Assembly: GCF_000001735.4 (NCBI RefSeq)
Contig: NC_003074.8
Span: 23,133,261 to 23,197,260 of the forward strand
DNA: 64,000 nt
From: Arabidopsis thaliana
Taxonomy: Eukaryota; Streptophyta; Magnoliopsida; Brassicales; Brassicaceae
Direction of reading: 5' to 3'
Position 1 is the first letter of the stretch; every line of letters starts with the position of its first letter. The notes under the pieces were generated by a model. It had not been told where the DNA came from. It did not search any database and was given only the letters and a program-made list of their open reading frames with translations. Shown here piece after piece: positions 1-11,303 of the stretch. The translations under genes were made by a program, and so were the position numbers.

Positions 1-253
1 TCACTTTCTCAGTGAAAGAATGATTAATTTTTTTCATTAGAGTGCACAATTGTTAATTAATATTTTCTTGTTATAGAAGCAAATTACAAAAAAGCTATCT
101 GACAGATTCCAATGTGATCAGTTCAGTCCAAGCTGTGCTAGTGAAGTCATATTCTTGATTCAAGTAAGAGTTGTGGCTCGAAAACCAACCATTTGCAGAT
201 AAGCTTTCTCCGAGTGAGTGAGTTGAATGATCCAGTTACCCGCCCCCAAGTTA

Positions 254-2053
254 TCAATCTTCCATGAATCTCTGTTTGCATCTCCTTCTAGTCATCTGAG
301 CCCATCTCGCAAAGATCTCTGCTGCAGCAAACTTACCTGAGAACTTAGCTCTCTGTGCCAATTCCTCAAATATCTCCGGTTGTCCCCCTCTGTGGAAATC
401 AGCTGCAAACTTGTTATAATCAATCAAAGGGGTTTTCATTCCTTTGTCAAGCATCTCCTCCAAGTATCTGCATGCCTCTCTCGACTTCCCTTCACTTATA
501 AGCCCTCTGATCAAAACCGTGTAGGAGTTATCGTCAGGACAAATCCCTTTCTTGATCATCTCGTCCCAAACTGCTCTCCCCATCTCATAGTTTCTCGCCA
601 CGAAGTAAGATTTCATTATCATGTTGAACGTGTGTATCGATGGCTCAATTTCGTTCTGGATCATCTTGTTGTAGATCCTTGTGCCATGTTCCGGCATTTT
701 CTGGTTCGCCATCAGTTTGATCAACGCATTATACGTTTTGCCATCCGGAGGGTGTCCCTTTTCTTGCATCTCCTTGAGCAGTTCGTAAACAGTATCCAGC
801 TTCTTCTGAGTCCCAAACCCCGTGATCAGACACGTGTAAACCGCAGCATCAGGTTGCAACCCGGAATCAACCATGTCATCAAAGTACTCAATGGCAGTTT
901 CCATGCTCGACTGTTTGCAGAAGTCCCGGATCATGATGGTATAGCTACGGACATTAGGGCAAGGTCCCTTGGATTTCATAACATGGAACAATTTGATCGC
1001 ATCTGATTTTTTCATACTCCTCAACAACCCTTCAAGCATTACGTTGTGAGCTACAATGTCAGGTTTCAATCCGTGATCAATCATATCATTCCAGATTCTA
1101 GCTGCTTCTATCAAGTTCCTCACCCTGCACCAACCATTGAGTAGAACAGTGTAAGTCATCATATTAGGTGTAAACCTCTCCTTCAGCTTATCAAACAGAA
1201 CCTGAGCTTCTTTTCCAAGCTTAGCCCTGCCAAGACTATCAAGCAAGCAATTAATGGTTTCAACACCAATCTTAAACTTGTACTTCTTCATCAACTCAAA
1301 GATACCAACAGCTTTCTTCCTCTCTTTCGCAGCAGCGAAAGCTTTCATCGCGATAGTGAATGTCTCCATCGTCAATAGACCTTTCGTACCCATCTCTTCG
1401 AGTACCGAAACCATCGTCTCGAACTGTCTAGTCTTTGCTAAAATACTCATCATGGAGTTATATGTTCTTGAAGCATGAGCAAATCCTTGTCTCTCTGCAG
1501 CCCAACAGAAGAACCTAAATGCAGGCTTCCTAGCATGTCGAAAACGTTCTAAAACCTCAACGATGAGATCATGTGATAAATCTAGTTTCATTTCATCAAG
1601 AACAGCTTCCATATTTCTATCTAACGCAAACAATTCATCAATCACTTTGCAGACTCTCTCTACTTCTTCCGGATTAGTACTTGATTCAACACAACTGACC
1701 CCAGTTTCTTCATCATTATCGCATTCAGATTCAACTTCTTCATCACATCCATCACTAACATTAGAACTACCACTAGAGAAACCTCTACACCCAAGACTCG
1801 CATCAAGCAGTTGTACAGAGGAGTGTGGCAATGGAATTTGACGGTAAGGATGATAAGTAGAAGAATGAATCATACGAGAGAAGAGAGCACCGGAAAATCG
1901 TACTTCCTCTTCTCCTCTCCCGCCGATTACGCGGCTTTGACTGGAAATGAATTCATCGGCATCGAATGAAGAAGAGCAAATGAGGAATCTTCTTAATGAA
2001 GTCTGAGTGGAGCTTCTTCTCCTAGAGAGATAGAGCCATGGAGCAGCAGCCAT
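254..2053 (-). CDS. P-class pentatricopeptide repeat protein, probably mitochondrial
   Basis: Single-exon gene of 599 codons; the ATG is at 2051-2053 and no in-frame extension is needed. The N-terminus (residues 1-30) is rich in Arg and Ser and nearly free of acidic residues, as in mitochondrial presequences. Residues about 80-130 form an acidic linker. From about residue 190 to 545 there are roughly ten 35-residue PPR motifs with recurrent patterns such as TYTVLLNGWCR, SYTIMIRDFC and TYNALIKLM, and no PLS-type, E or DYW C-terminal domain. P-class PPRs bind organellar RNA and act in its processing, stability or translation; the RNA target cannot be read from this sequence. It fits the protein I recall as At3g62540, one of several nearly identical A. 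thaliana copies. It is transcribed divergently from the next gene, across an 880-base spacer. Confidence 0.93.
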   Translation of the reverse strand: MAAAPWLYLSRRRSSTQTSLRRFLICSSSFDADEFISSQSRVIGGRGEEEVRFSGALFSRMIHSSTYHPYRQIPLPHSSVQLLDASLGCRGFSSGSSNVSDGCDEEVESECDNDEETGVSCVESSTNPEEVERVCKVIDELFALDRNMEAVLDEMKLDLSHDLIVEVLERFRHARKPAFRFFCWAAERQGFAHASRTYNSMMSILAKTRQFETMVSVLEEMGTKGLLTMETFTIAMKAFAAAKERKKAVGIFELMKKYKFKIGVETINCLLDSLGRAKLGKEAQVLFDKLKERFTPNMMTYTVLLNGWCRVRNLIEAARIWNDMIDHGLKPDIVAHNVMLEGLLRSMKKSDAIKLFHVMKSKGPCPNVRSYTIMIRDFCKQSSMETAIEYFDDMVDSGLQPDAAVYTCLITGFGTQKKLDTVYELLKEMQEKGHPPDGKTYNALIKLMANQKMPEHGTRIYNKMIQNEIEPSIHTFNMIMKSYFVARNYEMGRAVWDEMIKKGICPDDNSYTVLIRGLISEGKSREACRYLEEMLDKGMKTPLIDYNKFAADFHRGGQPEIFEELAQRAKFSGKFAAAEIFARWAQMTRRRCKQRFMED

Positions 2054-2933
2054 GGAAGCTCGACGGCGATTAGCAATGGCGAAGTCGGTGAAAAGCCACT
2101 GATTTACGGCGGAGAGCTCTTCACGTATTTGGGCCTTTGTTTGATTAGAAGCTTTGAGTGATAATAATTTTGACCCATTAAAGGCCCATTGATCTGGTCA
2201 CATATAACCATTGGGTCCACCAGGAGCATTAAAGCTCAAACGCATAAAGAATTTTTATTTTTTAGTTGGAAGGTATCTGTATGCATCTTATCTTCGTTTT
2301 AGGGTCGTGATATTTTCTCAAGTTTTTCTTAGGGGACCAATTTATTTTTAGATTTATTTGATTCTATCTTACATTTCTCTTAGTTCACGTTGTCTTTGTA
2401 TACGTGTTTATGGATATTACATAACTGAAAATCAAGATCAGTCAATCAGTGTAACATCAATCATCAATAACCCTGCGGGATGTATATAAAACTAAGGGAT
2501 ATATGAGGAAAATCAGATTCCAGATTAAGTTCATAAATATTGATTCACCTAAAATCTATAATAACATAGTAGTTCAGAAGCATGAAATAATTCTATAAAA
2601 AATCATGAATTATCTACATAAAAATATCGCATATTGTAGATAAGAGTCACCCCTGAAAGAAAAACGATAGTTTTCTGTATTTGGTTATCAATCAATCCTA
2701 TGTGGGTTTATATCTTATCTAATGTAAAAATTACACAAAGGATAGTGTCTGCAAATATCTAAATGAAAACACTTAATTCCAAAATGAGAAATCAAGTGGG
2801 TTTTGCCTAGCTAATTGTATAAATAGTAACACAATCATAATCTCTTCTTCCATCAGGTCTTCTTCATAATATATTTCTTCTCTAATAATTGAAAGCAAAA
2901 GAAAACAGTTTTTTTTTTTAGAAAGGTAAAGAA
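2054..2933. other. Divergent intergenic spacer between PPR and USP genes
   Basis: AT-rich spacer holding both promoters. A TATAAATA box for the rightward gene is at 2818-2825. A T-run at 2911-2919 lies in the probable 5' leader of the USP gene. No further coding potential is seen. Confidence 0.6.
2818..2825 (+). promoter_or_regulatory. TATA box of the universal stress protein gene
   Basis: The sequence TATAAATA lies 109 bases upstream of the ATG at 2934, a normal distance for a plant TATA box plus a leader of 70-80 bases. Confidence 0.6.
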
Positions 2934-3814
2934 ATGGAGGAAACAAAGGAGAGAAAGATAGTAGTAGCAGTAGACGAAAGCGAAGAGAGCATGGAAGCTC
3001 TGTCATGGAGTCTTGACAATCTTTTTCCATATGGTTCCAATAATACACTCATCCTCCTCTACGTCAAGCCCCCTCTTCCCGTTTACTCTTCCCTCGATGC
3101 CGCAGGTTAGTCCTCGTTCTTTCACGATTCATATCTTTCCCTAATTATAATCTGTTCACTTTAGTTATAGATTTTTGTTTGGTCGATTTCCAGGGTTTAT
3201 AGTGACAGGAGACCCGGTTGCAGCTTTGAAGAAGTATGAATACGAGCTCGTGGAATCGGTCATGGCTCGGTCTCGAACCGTGTACCAAGATTATGAGTCT
3301 GATGTAAGCTTATTTCTATCGATTTTTTATCACTTAATTTGCTGGATTATACTTGCTTAAAAAACTTGAGAAATTATGAGAAAGTGAATTTAATCAAGTA
3401 GTTATGAGTTAATCTGTTTATCATGAGCAATATTTAGTACAAAAAATATAACATATGATAAGCAAAATATGGTTGTTTTCAAAGAGAGTTGGCGAAATAA
3501 ATGTAAATATAACCAAATTAATGTGCAGATTAATATAGAGAGACGAGTTGGAAGAGGAGATGCTAAGGAAGTTATATGCAACGCAGTTCAGAAACTTAGA
3601 GTTGATATGTTAGTAATGGGCACTCATGACTATGGCTTCTTCAAAAGGTAAGGTTTCAATCTCTTATAAGAAACAAAAATATTTTGGTTTAATGGTTATT
3701 TGATAATCATTTGATATATTTGATAGGGCTTTGCTAGGGAGTGTGAGCGAGTATTGCGCCAAACGAGTCAAGTGTCCTGTGGTTATCGTCAAGAAGCAAG
3801 CTCAAGATAATTAA
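2934..3814 (+). CDS. Universal stress protein A-like (USP) family protein
   Basis: Four exons, 2934-3105, 3194-3303, 3529-3647 and 3727-3814, join with GT..AG introns to 162 codons, a single UspA domain. The N-terminus has the usual beta-strand (KIVVAVDESEES) and the C-terminus has the nucleotide-loop region ending in a GSVSEYC segment and a final VVIVK strand. USP proteins are small alpha/beta nucleotide-binding proteins linked to stress responses in plants; the ligand and partner are not evident here. In the family glycine motif (G-x2-G-x9-G-S/T) the second glycine is Asp (GTHDYG), so nucleotide binding may be altered. I recall it as At3g62550. Gene structure is well supported by splice sites and frame; the biochemical role is inferred from the family. 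Confidence 0.9.
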
Positions 3815-4278
3815 GCTCATATGATTGCATTGTGTATATGTTTCGAAAGAACTGGTGTAACACTTGAATCAATCTTCGTATGCGATAATAAAATACATAA
3901 CGGTTTAAACAAATTTAGCAGATATTTTTGCTTATATAAAACTAGCTGACAATGACATCAATCAACCAATTAAATTCAAATCTACATTCTCTACATACAA
4001 TGCCAAATTAAAAACTAATGTAAACGCAAATTTCAATTTAACGTATAGAAGAATGTAATGAACCATATACCAAGTTTTGAATATTTGCAATTTTGTTGTT
4101 TGAACACTTAATTGTTGTTCGCTTCAAAGTTCAATAAAGGCCTCAAGGCCCAAAGTATATCTGTTACTCATCCAGTCGACACAGTCATACTTAAACGTCG
4201 CCGTTTCCGTGTTCGAAGCTTCGTGAAAATCTTCAATCTCGCGAGAGAGAAGAAGAAGAAGAAGAAGAAGAAGAAGCG
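3815..4278. other. Spacer between USP and SAR1 genes
   Basis: AT-rich 3' flank of the USP gene followed by the short promoter and leader of the SAR1 gene. Nothing coding is seen. The last 30 bases are a GAA repeat that abuts the SAR1 start codon. Confidence 0.5.
4249..4276 (+). repeat. (AGA)n microsatellite in the SAR1 5' leader
   Basis: About nine tandem AGA units end two bases before the SAR1 ATG at 4279. Purine-rich triplet repeats are common in Arabidopsis 5' leaders. Confidence 0.9.
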
Positions 4279-5620
4279 ATGTTCCTGGTGGATTGGTTCT
4301 ATGGAGTTCTGGCAACTCTGGGACTATGGCAGAAAGAAGCGAAGATTCTGTTTCTAGGTCTCGACAACGCCGGCAAAACCACCTTGCTTCACATGTTAAA
4401 GGACGAGGTTCGTTTTCTTCGAGCCATATCAGTAATCGCTGTCTAGAATCTTGTTTCTTTTACTTAGCGCGAACGAATCAAAGTCTTAATCAGCGATAAT
4501 CGTTTGATTTGGGTTTCAGAGACTGGTCCAGCATCAGCCGACACAGCATCCGACATCGGAAGAGCTTAGTATCGGCAAAATCAAGTTCAAAGCCTTCGAT
4601 TTGGGAGGTCATCAGATTGCTCGTAGAGTCTGGAAGGACTATTACGCTAAGGTTTGATCTTCTTTCTTCTTTGGATTTTATTGTTAGGTCAATCAATTTA
4701 GCAAGTCTTTGGAAGGACTATTGCGCTCGTATAGTTGTATGTAGACTCTAAGCTGACTCTGTTATAGATTACAATCTTCCCTGTGCCCATATAAACAATA
4801 GTTAGATGATAGAGGTGAAGTGAAATCTTCAATGAAGTTTGTCATATAGCAATTCTCTTTTGAATGTTGCAGCATGAGGTCCTGTGATTACATTCTGCTG
4901 GTTATGTGTACCTAGTAAGCTCTTGCTGTGTACTACTCCTACTCTGTTCCTTAGCCACTGTGTTGCTCCGTTGGGTTATATAAGTTTGCAGATGATAGTT
5001 TGAAATGATTGAGCTATAGTAAAATCTTCAGATGATAGATATACATATACATCATATACTGTAGTTTAAAATGACATTGTGATTGGTATGTGGAGCCAGT
5101 GGAGGTTGAAAATTAGAAGATTGTATAGCTATAGACTACTCTTACTGTCAGTTTTAGAGTCATGAGGTCCCTTGTGATTTACATTCTCATAGCTGATGAT
5201 TCCAGTGAATCAAGAGATTAATAGACTCCGGTGTTTCTATTAGCTACCCTCTTTGCATTCTATCTTCAAGTTTGTAACTTTATTATTGTCTCGTATTAGG
5301 TTGATGCAGTGGTATACCTAGTTGATGCATATGACAAAGAGAGGTTTGCAGAATCAAAGAAAGAGCTTGACGCTCTTCTCTCTGATGAATCCCTAGCAAA
5401 TGTCCCTTTCCTCATCCTTGGAAACAAAATCGACATTCCGTACGCTGCATCAGAAGACGAGCTGCGTTATCATCTAGGCCTCACCAGTTTCACCACTGGG
5501 AAAGGTAAAGTGAATCTAGCAGGAACAAATGTTCGTCCTCTTGAGGTGTTCATGTGCAGCATTGTCAGAAAGATGGGTTACGGCGAAGGATTTAAATGGG
5601 TTTCTCAATATATCGACTAG
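4279..5620 (+). CDS. SAR1: SAR1-type small GTPase of the COPII coat
   Basis: Three exons, 4279-4407, 4520-4651 and 5300-5620, give 193 residues, the usual SAR1 length. The N-terminal amphipathic helix ([11 protein letters not shown]) inserts into the ER membrane when GTP is bound. The P-loop GLDNAGKT is at residues 27-34, switch II DLGGHQ has the catalytic His at 74, and the guanine-specificity motif NKID is at 129-132. SAR1 is activated by SEC12 at ER exit sites and recruits SEC23/24 and SEC13/31 to form COPII vesicles. H74 and N129 are the positions altered in the classic dominant forms used in plant work, and both are wild type here. All exon junctions are in phase. A. thaliana has several SAR1 paralogs; I recall this one as At3g62560, called SAR1D in some papers, but paralog naming varies. 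Confidence 0.95.
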
Positions 5621-8600
5621 ATCAATCATATTTAAGTCTTATCTATCTATACTGTGTGATTGGTATCTGTACGTGTTATAACCTAATGTATAATTACGAT
5701 TAATGTGTGTATACAACAAGATTTGACGGCTTTTAAATTATCAATTTTGTGTTTACAGACCAAAGTTGAATCCTATGAAAAGTGTGAACCCATTTGTCTG
5801 TGACTGTGTAACTGTGTGGGGCTTAAGAAATGGCTGTATCTTAGCTTTTTTATGAAAATTCGAAAGATGAACACTTTTACTTTAATAATGTAATGTAGAG
5901 AAAACCCCATGTGAATCGAGTTTGACAATTAACAATCACAATGTCCTACACTGAAAACCAATCAATTTGACACATAGATGTACCATAATGAGTGTACGTA
6001 TATTGTTTTACATGTGTTATGTCTCTTTGTGAACTTATCATTATGTCTGTTTTTCTTCTTTCTAGGTATTGTGAAATGAACACAAACAGATCTATGGATA
6101 ACCATGTATTTATTTTCATTAAAATATGTGAACAATAATACTCCAAAATAGTTCACAAAATAAGTAAAAAAATTTGCTTTTTAGCACCATCACAATGCGT
6201 CTTTGATCTCAGCCGCTTCCAAACGTTCAAGTCGCAGCGTAATAAGGCTAATAGATTAGATTTTGCGACTCAAGATTTTGCAGCTCAAGCATATATATGT
6301 CTACGGACTATGCAAATATGGATGTGTAAGAAAACTATTAGGTGCTCACTTTCTCTTTTTATAACTTTTTCAGAACATTTCTCCTTTGGACTGATTCTTC
6401 TCTACGTGGCCCAAAGTTAATATCAAAAGTTTTTTTTTAACGTATTATTTCTATCATTTGTTATTAATTTTTTCTCCTTTGGATTGATTCCTTGTTACAG
6501 TTTTTGCTCTTCTTTTTACTATGCTGTTTCTTTTTTATATTCGCCACTAGCTAGAGACTGGTTCTATGTCCCAGGACCCATGAAATACCAAGCACGAAAA
6601 TGTGACCAAATGAATAATTTGATTTAAGTTTTTTGCTTGAATGAGAAAAGTTTTTTTTATATATAAAAAAATGTCAAAATATTAAAACTCATTCGATTGA
6701 TTGCGTGGAGAAGAGAAAAATAAATTTAGAAGAAGTATTAACTTGGTTTTTGGGGTAAAGGGATGCACATGGATCCCTCATTCCCACGTGATATCTAAGC
6801 CAAGAACACGTGCCTCCCTCTGAGCTATCTGACTTTTATGTGATTGGTTTCAGTTTTTAGTTCAAAACCCAAAGCTTTTGGATCCAAAAGAGGTCTCTAT
6901 CGTATGCATTTGAGCAAAACTAGATGATTGGTTTGATGCCCAACGCAATATTCTCTCTTTTTTACTCAATACTTCAAATTAAATAACGACGTTAATCATA
7001 CAACTAGTATTATTAGTATTTGATAATAGATTCCTATCTTAAAACTTGCGCCAACTTTGACACTTATTTGGTTCTATATAAAACCCATGTCTCGGTGAAA
7101 GTCACCAGTCATAGACAATGCAATCATGTTGCAATGTCGAAACACCCAATAGTGAAAGTGTTATGTACAATATTTTTGGATGTCCACTTGTAGCTAGAAA
7201 GCTTAATATTTTATGATTTTTCAAATAATTTTTGGTTTCTGTTGGACTATATGCATTCCTATAACTTTGCAAGATACTATATAACTTATCAAAATTAAAT
7301 TTAGAACTAAAACATACCATATGATAGAAGGGATTTGACGAAGTATACATATTGATGTGTATGTATATATGAAAATATGAAGGGTATTTACGTATAAATA
7401 TGTATGTACATGTTGTGTGTATGATATATACGCCGTCATGGTGTGCCTCTTAAGATGCTAACATGTTTATAGAATGGGGACAGTTGCCTTTTAAGTAGAC
7501 CCACTTTTAAACCAAATATTTAACTCAACACTAGTTAACTACAATTAACACGTAATCGTCGTCTTTGTAGAGTTTGTTAACTCAAGCCATCCTGGCATAG
7601 TTGTCTCGACCAATGGCACGGTGTGCACTATCATCAACTATTTAATGCTCGACTCTATCTTTTAATTTGTATTATACTAGCAGTTCTCATCTCTTATCTC
7701 TATTCTCAACTAGTTCAATTTCATACGAAAATTCAATCAAGAGTTCATATTTATATACAAATGAATAGAGTTTGGTTTGTAAGAATATAGAGAATCATTG
7801 ATGTAAAAAAATGTTCATATAGCTTTGTAGAAATTCGTTTATTTATCATGGAAATATAGGATTTCAAGGGAAAACTGTATTTTTTACCCATTTTTTATTT
7901 ATACAAGGGAGAATAGAAAATTGTAATACATAGTTAAAGATCGATATTATATTCTGAATGATTAACACCTATGTTGTAAATTGAAGCCAATACACATACA
8001 TTGCCTATAAGTCCAAAAATGTGGAAGGAAGTTGTACCTATAATATAATCATTTTATGAGCTGCATTATTATTATTGCTGTTATATTCAGTTCCCAATCA
8101 TAAAGGCTACCATCCCTTGCTATATAGTTTTTTTTTTTCTTTAAGAATCCTATGAAAAAAGTTGGATATTTATTTGACATTACATATTGTTTTCATACGG
8201 ACCATATGTCTTCTGCTACATACATGTTGACATTGCATTGATTTTAGACCATACAAATTCTACATGATTTGCAATAGCATGCTGTTTTCTAAGAAACATT
8301 AATAACAAGACGTGCCCCGATTAATTAATTACGTAATTTCACAATGGTATAAAATCGGGGAAAGGTAATTATATTCATCATTGAAGCACATAACATGAAT
8401 ATCTTGATACTCGTGTGTAATTTATCAAAAGCTTTTAACGTGCACCATTAAGAAATTCTTGGCATGGCCAACATCTAATTATGATCAATATTATAGGCTC
8501 CATTCTAAATTTTCATTTTTGGCAAAACAATAATAGCCAAAGAATCTGATGAAGAAAATAAAACTCGAAGTATATAGTAAGTAATAATTGAACATGATTA

Positions 8601-9142
8601 CTCGAGAGATGGGTGATGGGAATAATGCAATCATTCGTCATACTATGACGATTTTCAGAATATGACAAAATCACAATGATGTATATAAATTACAAAGTCT
8701 ACTATTTCAATCAGCTGATTTAAAAGTTTCGTAATCGTAGTTTTATGGAAAAAATGTCCCATTTTAAACATGTCACTATACTAAAATTCATTTCAACAAT
8801 TATATATACATATTTGAGGCGTGAATAAACATAAATAAATCAAATCTACAAATCCAAAACTAGAATAAATTTGTCCAAAACCTTTCCTAAATAGTAATTC
8901 AGATTACATTCATTGAAAAAGAGATAAGATAGTATATATATATATAGGAAAAAGTATAGTATTCATGAAGAGATTGTGTACATAAATGACTTATGAGGCT
9001 ATCTAATAAGGTTAAGAGTAATTACAAAAGATATGATTGAGTTACCTAATATGAGTAAGGGTAATTATAGAAGAGATATTATTATTAGACGAGATTGATT
9101 TAAACTTAGCTATAGCAAGAGAATATATACTTTAACAAAGAA

Positions 9143-9150
9143 TATATAAA
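9143..9150 (+). promoter_or_regulatory. TATA box of the TPR gene
   Basis: TATATAAA lies 213 bases before the ATG at 9356. The interval between them contains two CT-rich tracts typical of a plant 5' leader. Confidence 0.5.
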
Positions 9151-9219
9151 AGGAGAAATGGTGCCAGCTAATTTAAGTCGAAGGATCACAACTTTTCTCT
9201 TGGGTCAAAGCTGTCATTG

Positions 9220-9272
9220 CTCTCTCTCTCTCTTTCTCTCATATATACTGCTCTGTATCTCTAAAAAACAAC

Positions 9273-9304
<32 letters not shown>
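9220..9304 (+). repeat. (CT)n tracts in the TPR gene 5' leader
   Basis: A shorter CT run at 9220-9240 and an almost perfect (TC)n run at 9276-9304 lie just upstream of the start codon. CT microsatellites near transcription starts are frequent in Arabidopsis. Confidence 0.9.
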
Positions 9305-9307
<3 letters not shown>

Positions 9308-9355
9308 CTCAAATCTTGGAGGAGAAGAAGCAAAGAATTAGACTACTCTGCAACA

Positions 9356-11303
9356 ATGGCTATTTATTCTGTCCATAACGGCGACAAGAAACATTGGTGG
9401 TTCACTCACAAGAAGGTAACTAAAACCCATAAATCACTTATCTTTCTTATAGTTCCTCGATGATCTCTATAATGGGTTCAGTCAAAAGACATTAACTTGT
9501 TCTCTATATTTGTCAGATTGTTGATAAGTACATTAAGGACGCAAGATCTTTAATGGAGAGTGAGGAGCAAAACGACGTTGCTTCAGCCATTCATTTACTA
9601 GACGCGGCTTTATCAATATCCCCGCGTTCGGAAACTGCGTTAGAACTTAAAGCCAGATCTTTGCTCTTTCTACGTCGCTTCAAAGATGTAGTTGATATGC
9701 TTCAAGATTATATCCCAAGCCTCAAGCTTGCCGTGAACGAGGAAGATGGATCTTATTCATACGAAGGTTCTTCTTACTCTTCCTCCTCTTCTCAGCTCTC
9801 CCGGAAACTTCTCTCTGACTCATCTCCTCGCCGTGACTCATCCTTCAAGTGCTTCTCTGTTTCTTACCTGAAAAAGAAAATTATGGCTGGGATTTGTAAA
9901 AATCGCGATCAAGATAAACAATGGAGGTAATTTCCTTCTTCAGTAAATTAAATTAAAGTTTTCAATTTTAGGAAAACGGTACATTTACTCAAATAGTATA
10001 TTTTCGTAACGGTTTTGCAATTAAATAAATTTTTCTTTGCTAAATATTGTTTTAGACCAATCTGAGTGTAGTTTAGAAATAATAATTAATTAGTGTATTT
10101 TTGAATATTTTCAGATACGTTGTTTTAGGACAAGCTTGTTGCCACCTAGGATTAATGGAGGACGCATTGGTTCTTCTTCAAACCGGAAAACGTCTCGCAA
10201 CAGTCGAGTTCCGCCGTCTAAGTGTAAGCTTGTCAGATGATAGCGTCTCTCTCCTCCTCTCTGAATCGTCATCATCATCATCCTCATCCTCTTATGCTTT
10301 TCCTCCACGCAAAGTCTCCGAATGCGAAACCGTCACTAACCTTCTCGCCCACACGAAAAATCTCCTCCGGCGTCGCTCCGCCGGATTCGCCGCCTTTGAC
10401 GCTGGACTTTTCGCCGACTCGATACGTCACTTCTCCAAAATTCTCGACGGTCGTCGTCGTCCCGCGCCACAAGGATTCCTCGCTGATTGCTATATGCACC
10501 GCGCCGCCGCTTACAAATCCGCCGGGAAAATCGCGGAAGCGATCGCCGATTGTAATAAAACCTTAGCTCTTGAGCCGTCGTGTATCCATGCGTTGGAGAC
10601 TAGAGCCACTCTTTTGGAAACGGTTCGGTGTCTACCGGATTCGCTTCACGATTTAGAGCATTTGAAGATACTCTACAACACTATCTTACGTGATCGGAAA
10701 CTTCCCGGACCACCGTGGAAACGACACAATGTGAAATACAGAGAGATACCGGGAAAGTTATGCGAACTGACGACGAAATCGAAGAAACTGAAAGCAAAAA
10801 TGGCGAATGGAGAAATCGGAAACGTTGATTATTACGGATTGGTCGGAGTTAGACGCGGTTGCACGAGATCGGAGCTTGATCGAGCAAATCTCTTGCTCTG
10901 TCTCAGGCATAAACCGGACAAGGCTTTAGCATTCATGGAACGTTGCGATTTCTTCGATCAGAGTGAGATTAGTTCCGTTAAAGATCGAGCGAAGATGTCT
11001 TCTTTGTTGCTTTACCGATTGATTCAGAGAGGTTATACAGCTTTGGCGGCAGCGATAGCTGAGGAGGAACAGAGGAAGAAGATGATGGTGTTGACTCAAA
11101 TGTCAACGAAAACGGTTGAAGAACATGAACCGGTTGAAAAATCCGGTTCAATTACTTTAACCGATTTTGCAGAAATTAAACCGGGGAATTCGAACGCGTA
11201 CCAAGGAGTTTTCTGCCGAGATCTTGCTGCTGTTGGGAGTTTGTTATCTAGGACCGGATTTAACCAACCGATACCAATGAAATACGATGCGATCAGTTGT
11301 TAA
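9356..11303 (+). CDS. Tetratricopeptide repeat (TPR) protein with a degenerate J-like segment
   Basis: Three exons, 9356-9415, 9517-9926 and 10115-11303, give 552 residues with in-phase GT..AG junctions. Residues about 20-85 and 157-330 contain helix-turn-helix TPR-type repeats (for example the stretch containing DCNKTLALEPSCIHALE). Residues about 394-430 resemble the first helices of a J domain (DYYGLVGVRRGC... LRHKPDKA), as in TPR/DnaJ proteins, but the HPD tripeptide that activates Hsp70 reads KPD, with the His displaced by one residue. Ser-rich low-complexity stretches lie near residues 75-95 and 205-215. TPR domains usually bind Hsp70/Hsp90 tails or other partners. I recall it as At3g62570, described only as TPR-like. 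The function is unknown, and J activity looks lost. Confidence 0.9.

Larger units (their letters stand above)
5621..9355. other. Long intergenic region (3.7 kb) without a clear coding gene
   Basis: AT-rich throughout. Open frames are short and lack codon structure. Notable items are two CACGTG cores at 6785-6790 and 6807-6812 and a TATATAAA at 7075-7082, which together resemble a promoter with no obvious gene behind it, and the TATA box and (CT)n leader of the TPR gene at the right end. No tRNA-like or transposase-like sequence was recognised. Confidence 0.5.

Noticed and set aside
4124-4315. Minus-strand frame over the SAR1 leader
   Set aside because: Its poly-Leu stretch is the complement of the (AGA)n repeat, and it overlaps SAR1 exon 1.
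9158-9463. 101-codon plus-strand frame upstream of the TPR gene
   Set aside because: It runs through the (CT)n leader and into intron 1 of the TPR gene. The Ser/Leu run is just the microsatellite translated.
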